Below are positions 53,580 through 64,000 of a DNA stretch of 64,000 nt, piece after piece. The position numbers and the translations under genes are program-made. Origin of the DNA: Isoetes taiwanensis (lineage: Eukaryota; Streptophyta; Lycopodiopsida; Isoetales; Isoetaceae); assembly GCA_021234155.1 (NCBI GenBank), contig JAJEKV010000026.1:1116001-1180000 (forward strand). The letters are read 5' to 3'. The notes beneath the pieces were generated by a model that worked only from the letters and a program-made list of their open reading frames with translations, was not told the origin of the DNA and made no database searches. Positions within the stretch are counted from its first letter, which is position 1; each line of letters begins with the position of its first letter.

Positions 53580-54189
53580 CAGTATTTAGAGCTACGATTG
53601 CATTCTACCCATTCCTTGATAGCAAAAATTTTAGTGGCCCCGGCGGGCCATTTGGCCACAAATTACAGGTTCAGGCAAAATGCGACGGCCGGCTTGAGTA
53701 GGATGCCTTACCTACGGTCGACCTGCAGATTCGCCATTTCGTGGCACTTTATTTCCTATTACGATATAGGATGGCCAATTAGATATTTGCTAATTGGAGT
53801 GGTATTGACTTTGTGGCCAATTTAGTCCCAAGTGAGAACTAAATATACTTATGGAATGGCCATTTAGGCCACTTGGCCAAATCCTGTAATGCCTTAAGTT
53901 CGCCAAATCTTAACTTATTAAGAGCCCCCCTCATAAATTCGTCACTTATGGAGGGCTAACATTATTAGAATTTTTTATTCCTAAATATATCCACCAACTA
54001 AGAATAATCCTGCTATTTTGGAAAATCAAATGTCGAGGCACTTTTCAATCCTCTTTATGAAGATTCCGGCATCCGATTTTCGATTCTCCCTACCAGCAAT
54101 ATGTGCATTATTGAAATATATGGGGTATGAATTCAAATTCATACAACATGTAACTTGAATACATTTATATAGGGTAGCGACTTTTTTAT
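53580..54189. other. Intergenic, no gene
   Basis: Repeated TTGGCCA and GCCAATT phrases (for example at 53,645, 53,772, 53,811 and 53,870) occur, as they do again at 55,590-55,750 on the other side of the retroposed insert. This suggests the insert landed in one repetitive unit. Confidence 0.4.
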
Positions 54190-55584
54190 GTTCGGCAACT
54201 AAAATTTGGATGAACGGAAGCGGCAGCGGCTAGGGCGATGGCGGAGGTGAGCTACCGCCGCTTCACCTTGCTTCCGGATTAGCAGCGAGGCATGAAGCAA
54301 AGATTTGGAGTTGGATGCCAGGCCATGATGCTCTCTAACCGCAAGATTTGATTATCACAGGTTTTCTCCAGATTTTCCAGGGATGTAGTCTGTAGGCGAT
54401 CTTCAACTTTGGGTCAGTTTTGGTTGCATTTCCCACTCTTTCCTTGCAGTTCTCGAAGGATTCCTTTGAGGCTGGGTCGACCTGGGATGGATGGAATTTA
54501 TGCAGGCTAATTGGATCAAACTGAAGCAGGCTCATGTTCCGGTTTAGTACGGGGTAAGCTTCATCTAAAGAGGTAAAGTCTTGCAGTTCTGTGAAGTATC
54601 TTGGATTTACTCTTACCCTTTCTTGCTGGCGGAAAGACAAAGTGTGTATTAAGAACAGATCAGGTACTCAGGCACTTTTGGGGCTTTCTAGTTTTTATGC
54701 AAATAAATTGCTGGATTTGATTTGAATAGAATAGCCGAGCTAGGGATATGATGTAGGCAGGAAGATTACACATCTTGCATCGGGCTTTTTGAGGGAGGAG
54801 TCTGGCGGCTGGGCATATTTTTTGTCTAGCCAGCCTCAATTGGATTGCCTACCCCGACAATGCAGCATTTTATTTGATGCAATTCACAGGTGATTTATTT
54901 GAGTAAAGCTGAGAGACCAGAATCCATGAAGCGGTGGCAGCTTCTATGAGCAGAGTGGCAGGCTGCTCTTCTTACACTGATTTGTTTCTTTATTTCACTT
55001 CTTTGTGTCTCGGTAAGAGTAAAATGTGTGCAGTGACAGCTGGTGGTATAGCCGGTCTTCTATGCTACTTCAAAAGTAGTATACAGGTAGATTTGGTGGT
55101 AGTTGCCATGATCAACAAGATGGATGTGCTTATTTATCAAGGATGTATGGGCTCCTTGATGGGACAATGGAAGTGGAAGACTCCCTTACAGGGTGACCCT
55201 TTCAGTGGAGATTGCCGAGCTAGGGGGCTATACAGGAGCTTCTATATCCTGCACCAGGCTTGTAGGGGAGGAGTCTGGCGGCTGGGCATTACTAAGCCTA
55301 GCCAGCTTTAGGCTATCTGTGACCCCGACAATGCAGCACTCTACTATGCACCTCAGACACAACATTTTGAGAGTCAGGTTTCTTTAACCATTGTTAGCTA
55401 TCTTATACTTCTTTTGTTTTGCTGTTACTCATTTGAATAAGTTTCAGTTCATAGAGGATGAAGAGGTTGAGGTTACTCCTGTAGTATTCCTCTGTGAAGT
55501 TTGAAACATTGTACTCTGTACTTTTTATTCTATAAAATATAAAAACTTCCTTTTCTCCAAAAAAAAAAAAAGGTTCGGCAACTA
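54190..55584 (+). mobile_element. Poly(A)-tailed retroposed insert with 12-bp target duplication
   Basis: GTTCGGCAACTA stands at 54,190-54,201 and again at 55,573-55,584. Between them about 1.37 kb ends in a run of A (55,559-55,571), the mark of LINE-driven retroposition on the plus strand. The body has no recognisable protein. A 101-aa minus-strand frame (54,335-54,640, FRQQERVRVNPRYFTELQDF) is unsupported. Two parts are duplicates: about 54,735-54,890 and 55,205-55,350 share GCCGAGCTAGGG, GGAGGAGTCTGGCGGCTGGG and CCCCGACAATGCAGCA. Confidence 0.75.
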
Positions 55585-55754
55585 GCTCTATATTTATCTA
55601 GCTAAAAATCGCCATTTGAGCTACACATTATTAGATATTTGGTTCAAAAATCGCCAATTGGGTTGCAGCCATATTAGAAAAAAATAGGAAAAACGGCCAG
55701 TTCAAGCTACACTTTTGGGGGCATATTTTACAAGGAATGGCCAATTCATTATAC

Positions 55755-56216
55755 TTATACAAAATTATAGGTCCCTTGCTTGATACATGTTTTACAACAG
55801 CCAGATTCGTCCACTTCATCATTGCTAACAAAACAGAGGCAGCTACTACAGGTTACGACCGTATCATATCCGAATATGAATGGTAAGATACCAACATCAG
55901 AGAGATCTTCAGAAAAGTCATCCAATTCAAATGTATCGATTTGAGCAGGTAAATCAAAGTCAAGTTCAAAGGGATTGAAGCTGTCGGAAACATCAAACAA
56001 CTGGTCATCCAGGCTACCAGAAACAGCTGCCAAATTGTCCCCAATCTTATGGCTTCCACCCTGCTCCACATTAGAACCTTCGTCATCCTCACCACCACAA
56101 TTTATCCAACCATCCACAAGCACCAGAAGATCGAATCTGTGGCGTTTTGGATCCGGAAGATAATCATCCAAGAAGCCAAAAATTGTCTCCTCAAATTTTC
56201 TCTTCTTCGAAGCCAT
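55755..56216 (-). CDS. Small acidic protein with C-terminal CxxC pairs
   Basis: A single intact frame of 153 aa opening MASKKRKFEETIFGFLDDYL at 56,216. It has a basic nuclear-localisation-like start, a long acidic middle (FNPFELDFDLPAQIDTFELD, DDFSEDLSDVG) and a C-terminal Cys cluster: TCSSCLCF, then ESGCCKTC, which could bind zinc. A TATA box (CTATATAAGC) lies about 40 bases before the start. The acidic-then-zinc layout could suit a transcription cofactor, but no family is recognised. The frame shows no lesion, and with its promoter it is one of the best candidates for a live gene here. Confidence 0.6.
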   Translation of the reverse strand: MASKKRKFEETIFGFLDDYLPDPKRHRFDLLVLVDGWINCGGEDDEGSNVEQGGSHKIGDNLAAVSGSLDDQLFDVSDSFNPFELDFDLPAQIDTFELDDFSEDLSDVGILPFIFGYDTVVTCSSCLCFVSNDEVDESGCCKTCIKQGTYNFV

Positions 56217-56247
56217 GTCTCCTGAAGCAGAATGCCATTACCAGCAG

Positions 56248-56262
56248 CTCGCTTATATAGCT
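56248..56262 (-). promoter_or_regulatory. TATA box of the acidic CxxC protein gene
   Basis: CAGCTATATAAGCGAGC on the minus strand, about 35-45 bases upstream of the ATG at 56,216, implying a very short 5' leader. Confidence 0.5.
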
Positions 56263-56514
56263 GTGAGAGAAGGATTAAATTGAATGCAAAATATTCCAAC
56301 ATGTACGGCACTGAGGCACTCAATCTAGGGCTGGATTCGTACTGCATTCGAAATAATCTAGAATGGATTCTTACTATAATTCCTGTTTACCAGGTTTTAT
56401 CACCGGTTTTATTCCTTAGATGGAGACGTGAGACAATTCCAGACCGTTAGGGTGTGCTGCAAATCTCAAACATGACGTCACTACAATTATTAGGTTCCAA
56501 TGTTTATTGCGCTC

Positions 56515-56625
56515 ACGTGTCAGTACCATAAGACTTCAAACAAAATAACATACGTGTCAGTACCATAAGACTTCAAACAAAATAACATACGTGTCAATAC
56601 CGTAAGACTTCAAACAAAATAACAT
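56515..56625. repeat. 37-bp tandem repeat, three copies
   Basis: ACGTGTCAGTACCATAAGAC begins units at 56,515 and 56,552, and the third (56,589) differs by two bases. The unit ends CAAACAAAATAACATAC. Confidence 0.9.
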
Positions 56626-57423
56626 CAAACAAAATAGGCTCAAACAGAAAAGCAAACTGCATTATATATGAGTTGATATATAAAAAAAAAAAAACTAGAA
56701 AATTGCCCACCTTTAATGAGCAGTCTATGTCGTTGCATGTCAATAACTATATTCGTTACAAGTGGGTAGTGCAGTGCCATGCACCACATTTGTTGTGATA
56801 GAGGAGGAATAAAGGATTTGGTTAAGGTAAAGTATAGAAGAGGATAGTATGGTGATATCACATGCAAACACCCCACTTCTTGAGTATTAAAATCAAAACA
56901 TATGGATTATGCAAATATTTTTTGAATTTTAATCTATGTAGCATTTGAACATCTTTTTTTTTTTTTTGAAGAACTGTGTCATCAATATATTAAAAGAATG
57001 GTAATGTTACAAAGCAAGTGAGGAGGAAGGAGAACTGCCCCAAAGAGACAGTGATACCTCGACACTCCACAACAAACTCACAGAAAAACTGCAACTCTAC
57101 TGCTGTACAAACTGACCATCACCGTCTACAACACCCAGGAAGTCCCCCTAAATGGCAAACTTCCGCTCTACTAATCCTGGGAACACCAGAAAGCTTTGAA
57201 ATAGCTTGTACCTGAGTCGAGGAATCAGAGAGGCTGCAGGCTGCTGAATCCCCTGAAAGATCTACAACCGCCGCCGCTTCCAAATCAGCCATACCAACCA
57301 AGCCACGCACAGATGCAAGGCTTGCTGTCGCAAGAGCGGCCAAGTACTAGGATACACATGAAGCAGCAACTGCTGGCTAGTCAATCTCATCTGAAACAGA
57401 GCCCTAACCCAATCCCAGGCAGC

Positions 57424-57723
57424 CTACAAATGAGGGCATAAAACCAGACAATGCTCCACAGTCTCACGATGAAGGCCACAACAAGGGCAGAGAGGGCTCA
57501 CACCCGGCCTAAACTGACTCACAAGGGCATTCACCCTGATACAGCGGTGCACCACCTGCCACAGAAGCACCCTAACCTTTGGTGGGGGAAGTGAGCTCCA
57601 TGTCCACGTCCAAACCGAATGCCATCGAGAACCCGGAAGCTGCAGAGACCACTTGCCTGAAGGGGGCAGTGTGTCATGAATAGCCAGCACCCGGTAACAA
57701 GACCGCACAAAACAAGAAGACAC
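57424..57723 (-). pseudogene. LINE zinc-binding (zf-RVT) domain
   Basis: Contains LPPPKVRVLLWQVVHRCI, then CPCCGLHRETVEHCLVLCPH, the C-x2-C ... H-x3-H/C pattern of the zinc-binding domain that follows plant LINE reverse transcriptases. It is separated from the preceding RT frame by a frame change near 57,740. Confidence 0.7.
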
Positions 57724-57741
57724 AACATCTGGATGAACCTT

Positions 57742-60077
57742 CTAAACCTGCACCACCACATCATCCTGAGGGACTATAGGTATGTATAGCGGAATACTCC
57801 CCGCCACTTGTTCCCAGATAGCCCGGTCACTGCCCCTCAGGCGAAAGCGAGCTCGAAATAACTCCCACGAAGCTAGCTGACCACCCCAATACCAATCCTC
57901 CAAGGTGAGCACAACAGCTCGCCTCCAACGGGCCTGCGTCCGAGCATGCACGGTGGTAGCCAAGGGCAAGTGCGCATGGGGTAGAGGAACCCACAAGAAA
58001 GGAGAAGAGTGGTGATAAACTGAGGCATAATCTAGCTGGAAGAGCACACGCACATGATCCCAAGCCCACAGCACCCCCGTGAGAAAAGGGGATGCATGTG
58101 GGAAAGGCCGGAGACAATACAACAATGCCCAGGGCAACTCCACATGCACCGACGGCTTCCCAAACGCCACACAATGGCGAAAAGACTGCAACAACAGCGC
58201 TGCACCAGGAGAAGATGCTCCATCCTGCAGTATGCTCCAAACAAACTTGGAGACCAACACCTTACTATGAAGTGCCAAATCCAGAATGGCCAAGCCCCCA
58301 TCTTCCCGGGGGCGGAGACACTTCCACCAAGCCACTTTAACAATCGCCCCTTCATCATCCCCGCCCCACACAAAATTTCGAACAATCTTATCCAAAGCCT
58401 GTATCTTACTCTCAGGAGCTAACATCGCAGATGCTGTATACACATGAGTGCTACAAAGTACTGACTTGGCAATAGTGATCCTATCTGCCATGGACAACTT
58501 GCTACCCTTCCACCAATTGAGGTGTTTCTGCAACCCCTGCAAAATCGCATCCCACACCCTCCCCATGGAAACATCCCCTCCAAAGGGAATACCCAACAGC
58601 TTAGTACACACATTACCTGGAAGCACCTTCCAAGGGAATAAAGCCAAACAAGGGGGAGGCGGAGTCAGCTGGGCCCATAATGCGGAGCACTTACCCCAAT
58701 TCAGAAGAATGTCCGAGGCCAAGGAGAAAGTATCCAACAAACCCTTCACATTCCGCAAATTCCTCTCTTCTGCCACCAAGAAAAGGAAAGTGTCATCGGC
58801 AAACTGGTTAATAATCTGCTGGCTACCATCCTGCATCCGAAGCCTATTTACCACCCCCTCCTCCACTGTAGCCAAAAACAACTGAGACAGTGCCTCCGCC
58901 ACAATCGTAAACAAAAAACGGCGCCAAAGGGCACCCCTGACGCACCCCTCTGCCTAAGGAGAAAAAGGCAGAGGGTTCACCCTGGCACACCACACCACCG
59001 TAGCCCGTGCTGATCTATGCAGCTTCATGACTGTCTCTGTAAAGCGTGGACCACAGCCCAACGCTAACATCATAGCAGACAAGAACTCCCAACGGACACT
59101 ATCGTAAGCTTTGGCAAAGTCAAGCTTAAGATAGGAAATGCCTTGACCTGTTCTCCTGGCCCAATAAAGGCCCTCATAAGCTGCGGCAACATTAGTCAAA
59201 ATGTTCCTCCCAGGGACAAACCCAGACTGCACCTTACTAATGGAAGAATCAACACCGGCTTCAACTTCTCTACCAGGGCTTTCGCAATAATCTTATGCAC
59301 AGAGGACAACAAGGAGATAGGCCTCCAATCATTAATAGTAGAAGGCTGCTTAACCTTAGGAATCAAGGAAATGCATGCAGTATTCAAGATCCTATCCATT
59401 TGAGAAGACTGCAACAACTCAAGATACACCTGGTACACAGACTCACCAGCCCACTCCCAATAAGTCTGAAAGAACTCCACAGGAATGCCATCCAGCCCAG
59501 GACATTTATCCTTGGCCATGCACATACATGCCTCTGCTAAATCCTCTCTAGAGAGCTCCTGCTCCAAGCTCTCACGCTGGTGAGGCAGAATAGATGGTTT
59601 AACAGCCCCCAAAACAAGCTCCTGCATCTCCTGCTCATAGGGAAGAGTACGTTGTGTGAAAAGCCCTGAGAAATGAGCATGCACATACCTCTGCAAATCA
59701 GTGGGATCCTCCAAAGTCCGGCCATTAGGCAAAGCGAGGGACGCCATAGATGCTGCATATCGCCGCTGCCTAGCTGCTCTGAAGAACACCGACGAACTTG
59801 TGTCCCCCTTCTTCAACCAGGTAAGGGCCGCCTTCACACGCGCCTCCTGCACTTTAACCTGCTCCAGAGCAACAATACGCTGCAACACTGCATTCTCCCT
59901 AATGCCATCAGAAGGCTGCGCCCGAATCGTCTCCAACTCCTGATAGAGACCATGCAACTTCTGCCGCTCCTGCTGCACACGCTGCCTACCAAAGACCTTG
60001 GCAAAACGCTTCACCCTGGCCAACGCAGTCACCATACCAGACATACCCTTCAGAGATGAAAAGGTATCAAGCCACAA
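57742..60077 (-). pseudogene. LINE reverse transcriptase
   Basis: Minus-strand pieces: 60,077-59,230 (LKKGDTSSSVFFRAARQRR, KDKCPGLDGIPVEFFQTYW, ISLIPKVKQPSTINDWRPIS), 59,232-58,954 (SGFVPGRNILTNV, LDFAKAYDSVRWEFL) and 58,914-57,742 (the catalytic FADDTFLFL, then LNWGKCSAL, KLLGIPFGGDV, a downstream RVLWAWDH-like region). These blocks, in this order, are typical of plant L1-clade LINE ORF2. RT copies LINE RNA into DNA at the nicked target. Two frame changes (about 59,230 and 58,930) interrupt the protein, so it would not work as it stands. Confidence 0.88.
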
Positions 60078-60080
60078 CTC

Positions 60081-60905
60081 CTAGCACTGGGCCGAGAAAT
60101 CTGCATCAGCCAGGAGCCGGGTGTTCAAACGGAACACCGTCCTAAAGGGCCGAGAGGCAATCGCACCCTGACTGGACACAACCTGAGGGTAATGATCAGA
60201 AATGGAGGTAGATAGAATGTTACTCTGGCGCAAAGAGAGCACACCATTCAGTGCGCATGGGGAAGCATAGCACAGGTCATGCCTAGCATACGTCCGGCCC
60301 GCACCAATCTGCCTATTATAATAGGTGAATGACAAGTCCCCAGGGACCTCAACCAAGGCCAAATCCTGCAACAAATGAGACCATTGGTCCCTCTCAAACC
60401 CATGCACAACCTGGGTTCCAGAACCAGAGTGACCCTCTACTCGCTCTACCATATTGAAGTCCCCTAACAGCAACCAAGCGACCTGCAACCCACCAAGAGC
60501 TCGCAACTTATTCCAGACTGTGGCCCACAAAGCACCCCGCTGAGAAGGCTGATTAGGGGCATAAACATTAACAATCCCCACTCTTGCCCTCCCTCCAACC
60601 ACTTAATTATTGCCCACCGACCAAACCTGTCTGCTGCAGAGTACGTGACCTGCACATCCATCCTCCAAGCAATAAGAGTACCCCCACTAGTCCGCCCAGA
60701 AGAAGAAGCAATAGAGGCAAAATGCCTGGACATTCATGCCTGGATATTCATGAGCCTGGACATATCACCCCTGTGACACTTATGCTCCTAAATGCAAACA
60801 ATATCAGGACGCAACTGCCGAAGTGCCAAAGAAACACGGGCCCTCTTACTACCAGAGGACCGCACCCCCCGCACATTCCAACTAAGGATCGACCTATTCA
60901 TCCCG
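60081..60905 (-). pseudogene. LINE apurinic-type endonuclease
   Basis: Opens ILSWNVRGVRSSGSKRARVS at about 60,900, then LRPDIVCI followed by TAG where Gln of QEHK is expected, then SGRTSGGTLIAW; from 60,602 VGIVNVYAPNQPSQRGALW, LLLGDFNMVE, FTYYNRQ and SISDHYPQVV. These are the EEP nuclease blocks, in order, that nick the target DNA for LINE integration. The TAG near 60,790 and a frame change about 60,600 disable it. Confidence 0.8.
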
Positions 60906-60909
60906 GAGG

Positions 60910-61485
60910 AGAAGTGTCCAGCCCCACATGCCTATCCACCATGCCATCAGCCCACTCCACGGAGTCATCATCTAGAGCCAGAGGATTAATCACAGCAATG
61001 TGACTCACAGCCGCTCTATGTAAAATTCCACTTCCAAGTCCCCCAGGCACCTCCATAGAGTCATGGGCCACACTAGTCTCTACCTCCAACCGGGCTGCTC
61101 CAGCCACCTTATGCTCAGCACATACCGCTACCGGGACATCCCCAACAGGATCATCAGCCCCTCCCACACTGTCCTCAGACCTAGCCATAACCAAATCATC
61201 TGAGCCCTCTCCTGAGCCACCACGTCCCCTAGCCCCGCCATCCAATGGGCAGCCAGCAGCAAGCCTGCCCGGGCCTCGTCCCACACCATCTCTCCCAACC
61301 ACATCACCTCGTCCAACTCCACTCACTGCACCACGGAGTCCTCTGCCTGTTACCTCAGGAACAAAGGAATCCCGGGCCCCTGCATAAGCAGCCGCAACCC
61401 CTACCACATCACAAGCACCAACAGGATCATCAACAGGGTTAGATGGTAGCACAATAGATGGAAACATCCGCATTAAGATATGCAA
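60910..61485 (-). CDS. LINE upstream Gly/Val/Asp-rich region
   Basis: A frame of about 190 codons starting MHILMRMFPSIVLPSN, rich in Gly, Val, Asp and Arg (GAVSGVGRGDVVGRDGVG), immediately upstream of the endonuclease. It may be the linker between ORF1 and ORF2 or the tail of ORF1. There is no CCHC knuckle, so the LINE is probably 5'-truncated before ORF1's nucleic-acid-binding part. Confidence 0.4.
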
Positions 61486-61489
61486 GTCC

Positions 61490-62790
61490 TTGACTTGTCT
61501 TGCGAGCCTATCTTTATTTCTGCTCTATCATTCTTACCTTTTGCCATTAGGTCAGTCCATGCACGCCCTTTCACTTGTGTTATATATGCTTTGTTTTAAA
61601 AAACGAATTTTAATTCTCTTAGATGGTTGCTTTTCAAGAAACAACCTTTGTCACATCCCCATATTCCTGCCTTATCCGATCCAAGTTCGTACCTTACCTC
61701 AGATTGAGATGGTTTGACCCTTTCTTTTCCAACAATTATCTATCTATCGGCGATTCTGTTAGTGTGTCTTCTCTATGTTTTCCCTTTGAAGGTGATATTT
61801 GTTGCTTGCAGTAGATGCAAGCTTTTTTTTAAGGAGACGTTGCATTTTCTCTGAATTTTTTTGATCTGGATACAAGCTTCTGTAGGCAATTATTCCAAGT
61901 TCCTTTCATTATCTTCATAAAAGTATCTTCATCAAAGTTATTTTTTGGATTGGGCATGTTGGGGATTTCTTGTATTACTGCCTATGAATCATCTATGCTC
62001 GTGAACAATTATGTGACTTTTGTATGCTCTGGAATATTTCCGTGACTACAGTATATACTTCAGGATTCAAGTTTATAGATCTTACAAGCACTCCTTGGTA
62101 AATTTTATGCATTGCTCTTTGCTCTACTTCTTTAAAATTGATCCTTCGATGTTTAGTTTACTCTGTTTCTTATGCAGTTTGATTATGCATTTGAACTTAG
62201 TTTATGGATCATGTTTTTTCTCCTAATTCATTGCATGGATATTGATGTCCAATTATATATTGATACCCAATTTTAGAAAGACAATTAATAAAATCTCGCT
62301 TCAAATAAACAAATTAACATGGAACATGTCATTCCAATATGAATAACATAGAAGACCTCCACATCAACTTTCCCTAATGCAAAAACTAATCCTTTGACAA
62401 CTTTTCAAAAAGTCCAGTAACTCTGTGAGACAATTCCTTCAACGTGGTGCTTTTTTCCTCCTCGTAGCTGCATTTCTTCTTCTCCAGTTCAAAGCTCTCT
62501 TCGTGAGTCCTCTACCCTGTCATAGCATTGATGGCCTTCACTACCTCTGCTGTAGTGTTTTTAACCCGGCAACTAAGCCTGGTTTTTTATCACATTCCTT
62601 CGGTGTATCCTCCGGTGCCTAAATATCAACACCCTGTTTACCAGCTTTAGTCAGAAACTCTTCATGCATTTGTCCACAAAGATGAATTAGTGTAACAACC
62701 CAATGATCCTTCAAGCTAGTTCCCCTACCCTTTACAATATCTCTTGCTGGTGTTCTAGCAATTTTGGTTTTATGACTCGCCCCTTTTTCT
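61490..62790. other. AT-rich interval without a recognisable gene
   Basis: Short frames only, no motif recognised. It lies between the two LINE copies. Confidence 0.4.
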
Positions 62791-62796
62791 TTTTCC

Positions 62797-63345
62797 TTTT
62801 TTTTTTTTTTTTGTTGAAGAACGTCATACTTTATTTAATCAAAGAGTTAAATACAAATATAAGTGCAAAGACAAGAATAAAGTCTCAGTGGATAAGCAGA
62901 GACCTATTGAGTGAAGCAACTTGTAAGAACAGATCCAAATACTCCTCAAAGATAGCCGCCTCTCACAAGGGGCAAGTAAACAACAATGGTATGACTTAGC
63001 AATGTGACCTTGAGCTTGGAGAATATGGTTATCTGCCACATCCAAACCTTTGAAGATTACCAGGCTTCGTCTTTTCCAGATAGTCCAAAGCAACCATCTT
63101 GCTGCAACATGAAAAGCCTGGCTTTGTAACTCCGTCCAAGTACTTGGGTAAATTGCCAAGAGCACTTGTTGACTTGTTAGTGAAACTTGAAAAAGAGAGA
63201 ACAATCAATCCCATACCTATCTGAGGTGGTCACACATAAAAAAGCAATGCTCAATGGTCTCAGATTCATGCTTGCATACTGGACACTGATCTAACATTCT
63301 AGGGTTAAACTTGTGGACAAGCACGTTAACAAAAAACATCTATGA
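62797..63345 (-). pseudogene. LINE 3' fragment (zinc-binding domain plus tail)
   Basis: On the minus strand NPRMLDQCPVCKHESETIEH with CFFMCDHL (63,300-63,225) gives the zf-RVT Cys/His pattern and ends at a TAG. A downstream tail frame (63,204-62,839, STWTELQSQAFHVAARWLLW) continues in another phase, then GTATGACGTTCTTCAAC and a poly(A) (T-run 62,796-62,814 on plus). It is a 5'-truncated LINE related to, but diverged from, the element at 56,953-61,485. Confidence 0.75.
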
Positions 63346-63569
63346 AAATCACCCTTACTGGAAAAAAGTCAGGGAAAAATCATGCTTTAACGTTAGAATG
63401 CACGATTTGCTGCCACGTGGGCATCCTTATGCGTTTGTCCCCATCGGACAATATCAATTACATATGTTTTGAAAGGCGCCTGCCTAAACATATTGTGACA
63501 ACAATTTAAAGAGCAAGCAAAATTCTCACTCACTTGCATTATATTAGGTACTATCAGCATATCAAAGAA

Positions 63570-64000
63570 AGATTGGCACCTAAAACTCCATGATGCACTT
63601 TGGGCCTATAGAATCACAATCAAAGCATCCACAAGGCACACGCCTTTTAGTTTGGTTTATGGCATATAATCAGTAGTGCCTGTTGAATTGGAACTTCCTT
63701 CACTTAGATTGGCATATCAAATAAATCTAGAAATGGATGAGGCTCTAAAGGAAAGATGTGTGAGATTAATGCAGCTTGAAGGACACAGGTATGAGGCAGA
63801 GAATGTTGTTATGATGAAAAAGGCCAAAGACATTGCAGCTTTCAAAGCAGCTTATAAACTCCAAGGTACTCTGAAAACATGTGAGTTAGTCTTGAACTGG
63901 AATAAAGCAAGAGAAGAAATAGCATCCAAATTTGAAAAACTCTGGGAAGGGCCTTTTGAGGTCATTGGCAGGAAAAGATGCTTACTGGCTGAGAGATGTG
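63570..64000 (+). pseudogene. Ty3/Gypsy integrase C-terminal region (runs off window)
   Basis: Reads HDALWAYRITIKASTRHTPF, SLVYG, a TAA (about 63,669), then SVVPVELELPSLRLAYQINL, EMDEALKERCVRLMQLEGHR, FKAAYKLQGTLKTCELVLNW and KFEKLWEGPFEVIGRKR. These are the integrase-tail blocks (ALWAYRT..TPF.LVYG, then GP..V) of Ty3/Gypsy elements. One nonsense codon is visible, so it is probably decayed. It continues past the window end; no long terminal repeat is in view. Confidence 0.8.

Larger units (their letters stand above)
56953..61485 (-). mobile_element. LINE retrotransposon, nearly full length
   Basis: On the minus strand in order: a Gly/Val/Asp-rich region (61,485-60,910), an endonuclease (60,905-60,081), a reverse transcriptase (60,077-57,742), a zinc-binding RT-associated domain (57,723-57,424), then a 3' end TTAATATATTGATGACACAG followed by poly(A) (T-run at 56,953-56,967 on plus). 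GC-rich compared with its surroundings. No target duplication found, so the 5' boundary is approximate. Several stops and frameshifts. Confidence 0.85.

Noticed and set aside
58054-58885. Several plus-strand frames opposite the LINE
   Set aside because: Antisense shadows of the GC-rich reverse transcriptase.
56953-61500. Target-site duplication for the large LINE
   Set aside because: The bases before the T-run (ATTTGAACATC) have no convincing match near 61.5 kb, so the 5' boundary is left approximate.

Overview
The window reads as nuclear DNA of a land plant, probably a non-flowering one such as a fern, lycophyte or gymnosperm. Signs are GT-AG introns, a plant-type leucine-rich-repeat receptor fragment, Copia, Gypsy and LINE retroelements with plant-type domains, and plant-type Helitrons. 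Species cannot be named from the sequence. Most of the window is layered mobile DNA and few genes look intact.

Left flank (1-10,093): a dead LRR receptor fragment, about 3.8 kb with no recognisable gene, an orphan Helitron 3' end (5,077-5,106), a shredded Copia element, and a complete non-autonomous Helitron (7,178-9,022, minus strand) that consists mostly of a 1.6 kb polypyrimidine tract. A four-unit array of tRNA-like sequences and a 135-bp tandem duplication follow.

Centre (10,094-52,165): a minus-strand Helitron Rep/helicase gene is split in two, with the Rep and Walker A half at 45.2-50.5 kb and the motif II-VI half at 10.1-11.3 kb. The 33.9 kb between them (11,263-45,189, called E1 here) is bounded by 26-bp identical terminal inverted repeats starting GGGTGAAAG. 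E1 holds E2 (23,445-32,743; 23-bp perfect TIRs starting GGGTAAAAG; TGAT target duplication). E2 holds a 260-bp MITE of the same family (29,164-29,423; CCAT duplication). E1 also holds E3 (37,595-42,961; unrelated TIRs starting AACCATCAT; GTGG/CCAC duplication), which sits inside E1's own transposase exon. E3 carries a further inverted-repeat element. The nesting is up to four levels deep.

E1 and E2 encode the same unusual transposase-like protein: a Cys-rich N-terminal half, then DFAENY, SDG and HGKGEHDG blocks that may be acidic catalytic motifs. It runs inward from one end. From the other end a convergent block encodes a WGPK-containing start, a coiled coil (with a RING-like cluster in E2) and a C48/Ulp1-like cysteine peptidase; E1 also has an FCP1/NIF-like domain. 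The same layout in two diverged copies in opposite orientation suggests a coherent large-transposon family with a 4-bp target duplication. E1 also contains small genes that look closer to intact (acidic Ser-rich protein at 21 kb, 109-aa protein at 22.5 kb, 216-aa protein at 34 kb) and arrays of the motif TGTGGTG/CACCACA.

Right flank (52,166-64,000): a decayed SGNH/PC-esterase-like gene, a poly(A)-tailed retroposed insert with 12-bp target duplications, a small intact-looking acidic CxxC protein gene with a TATA box, a nearly full-length LINE, a second LINE 3' fragment, and the integrase end of a Gypsy element running off the window. Almost every element gene carries frameshifts or stops, so the elements here are mostly fossils. 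Family names and catalytic roles are inferred from motifs read by eye.
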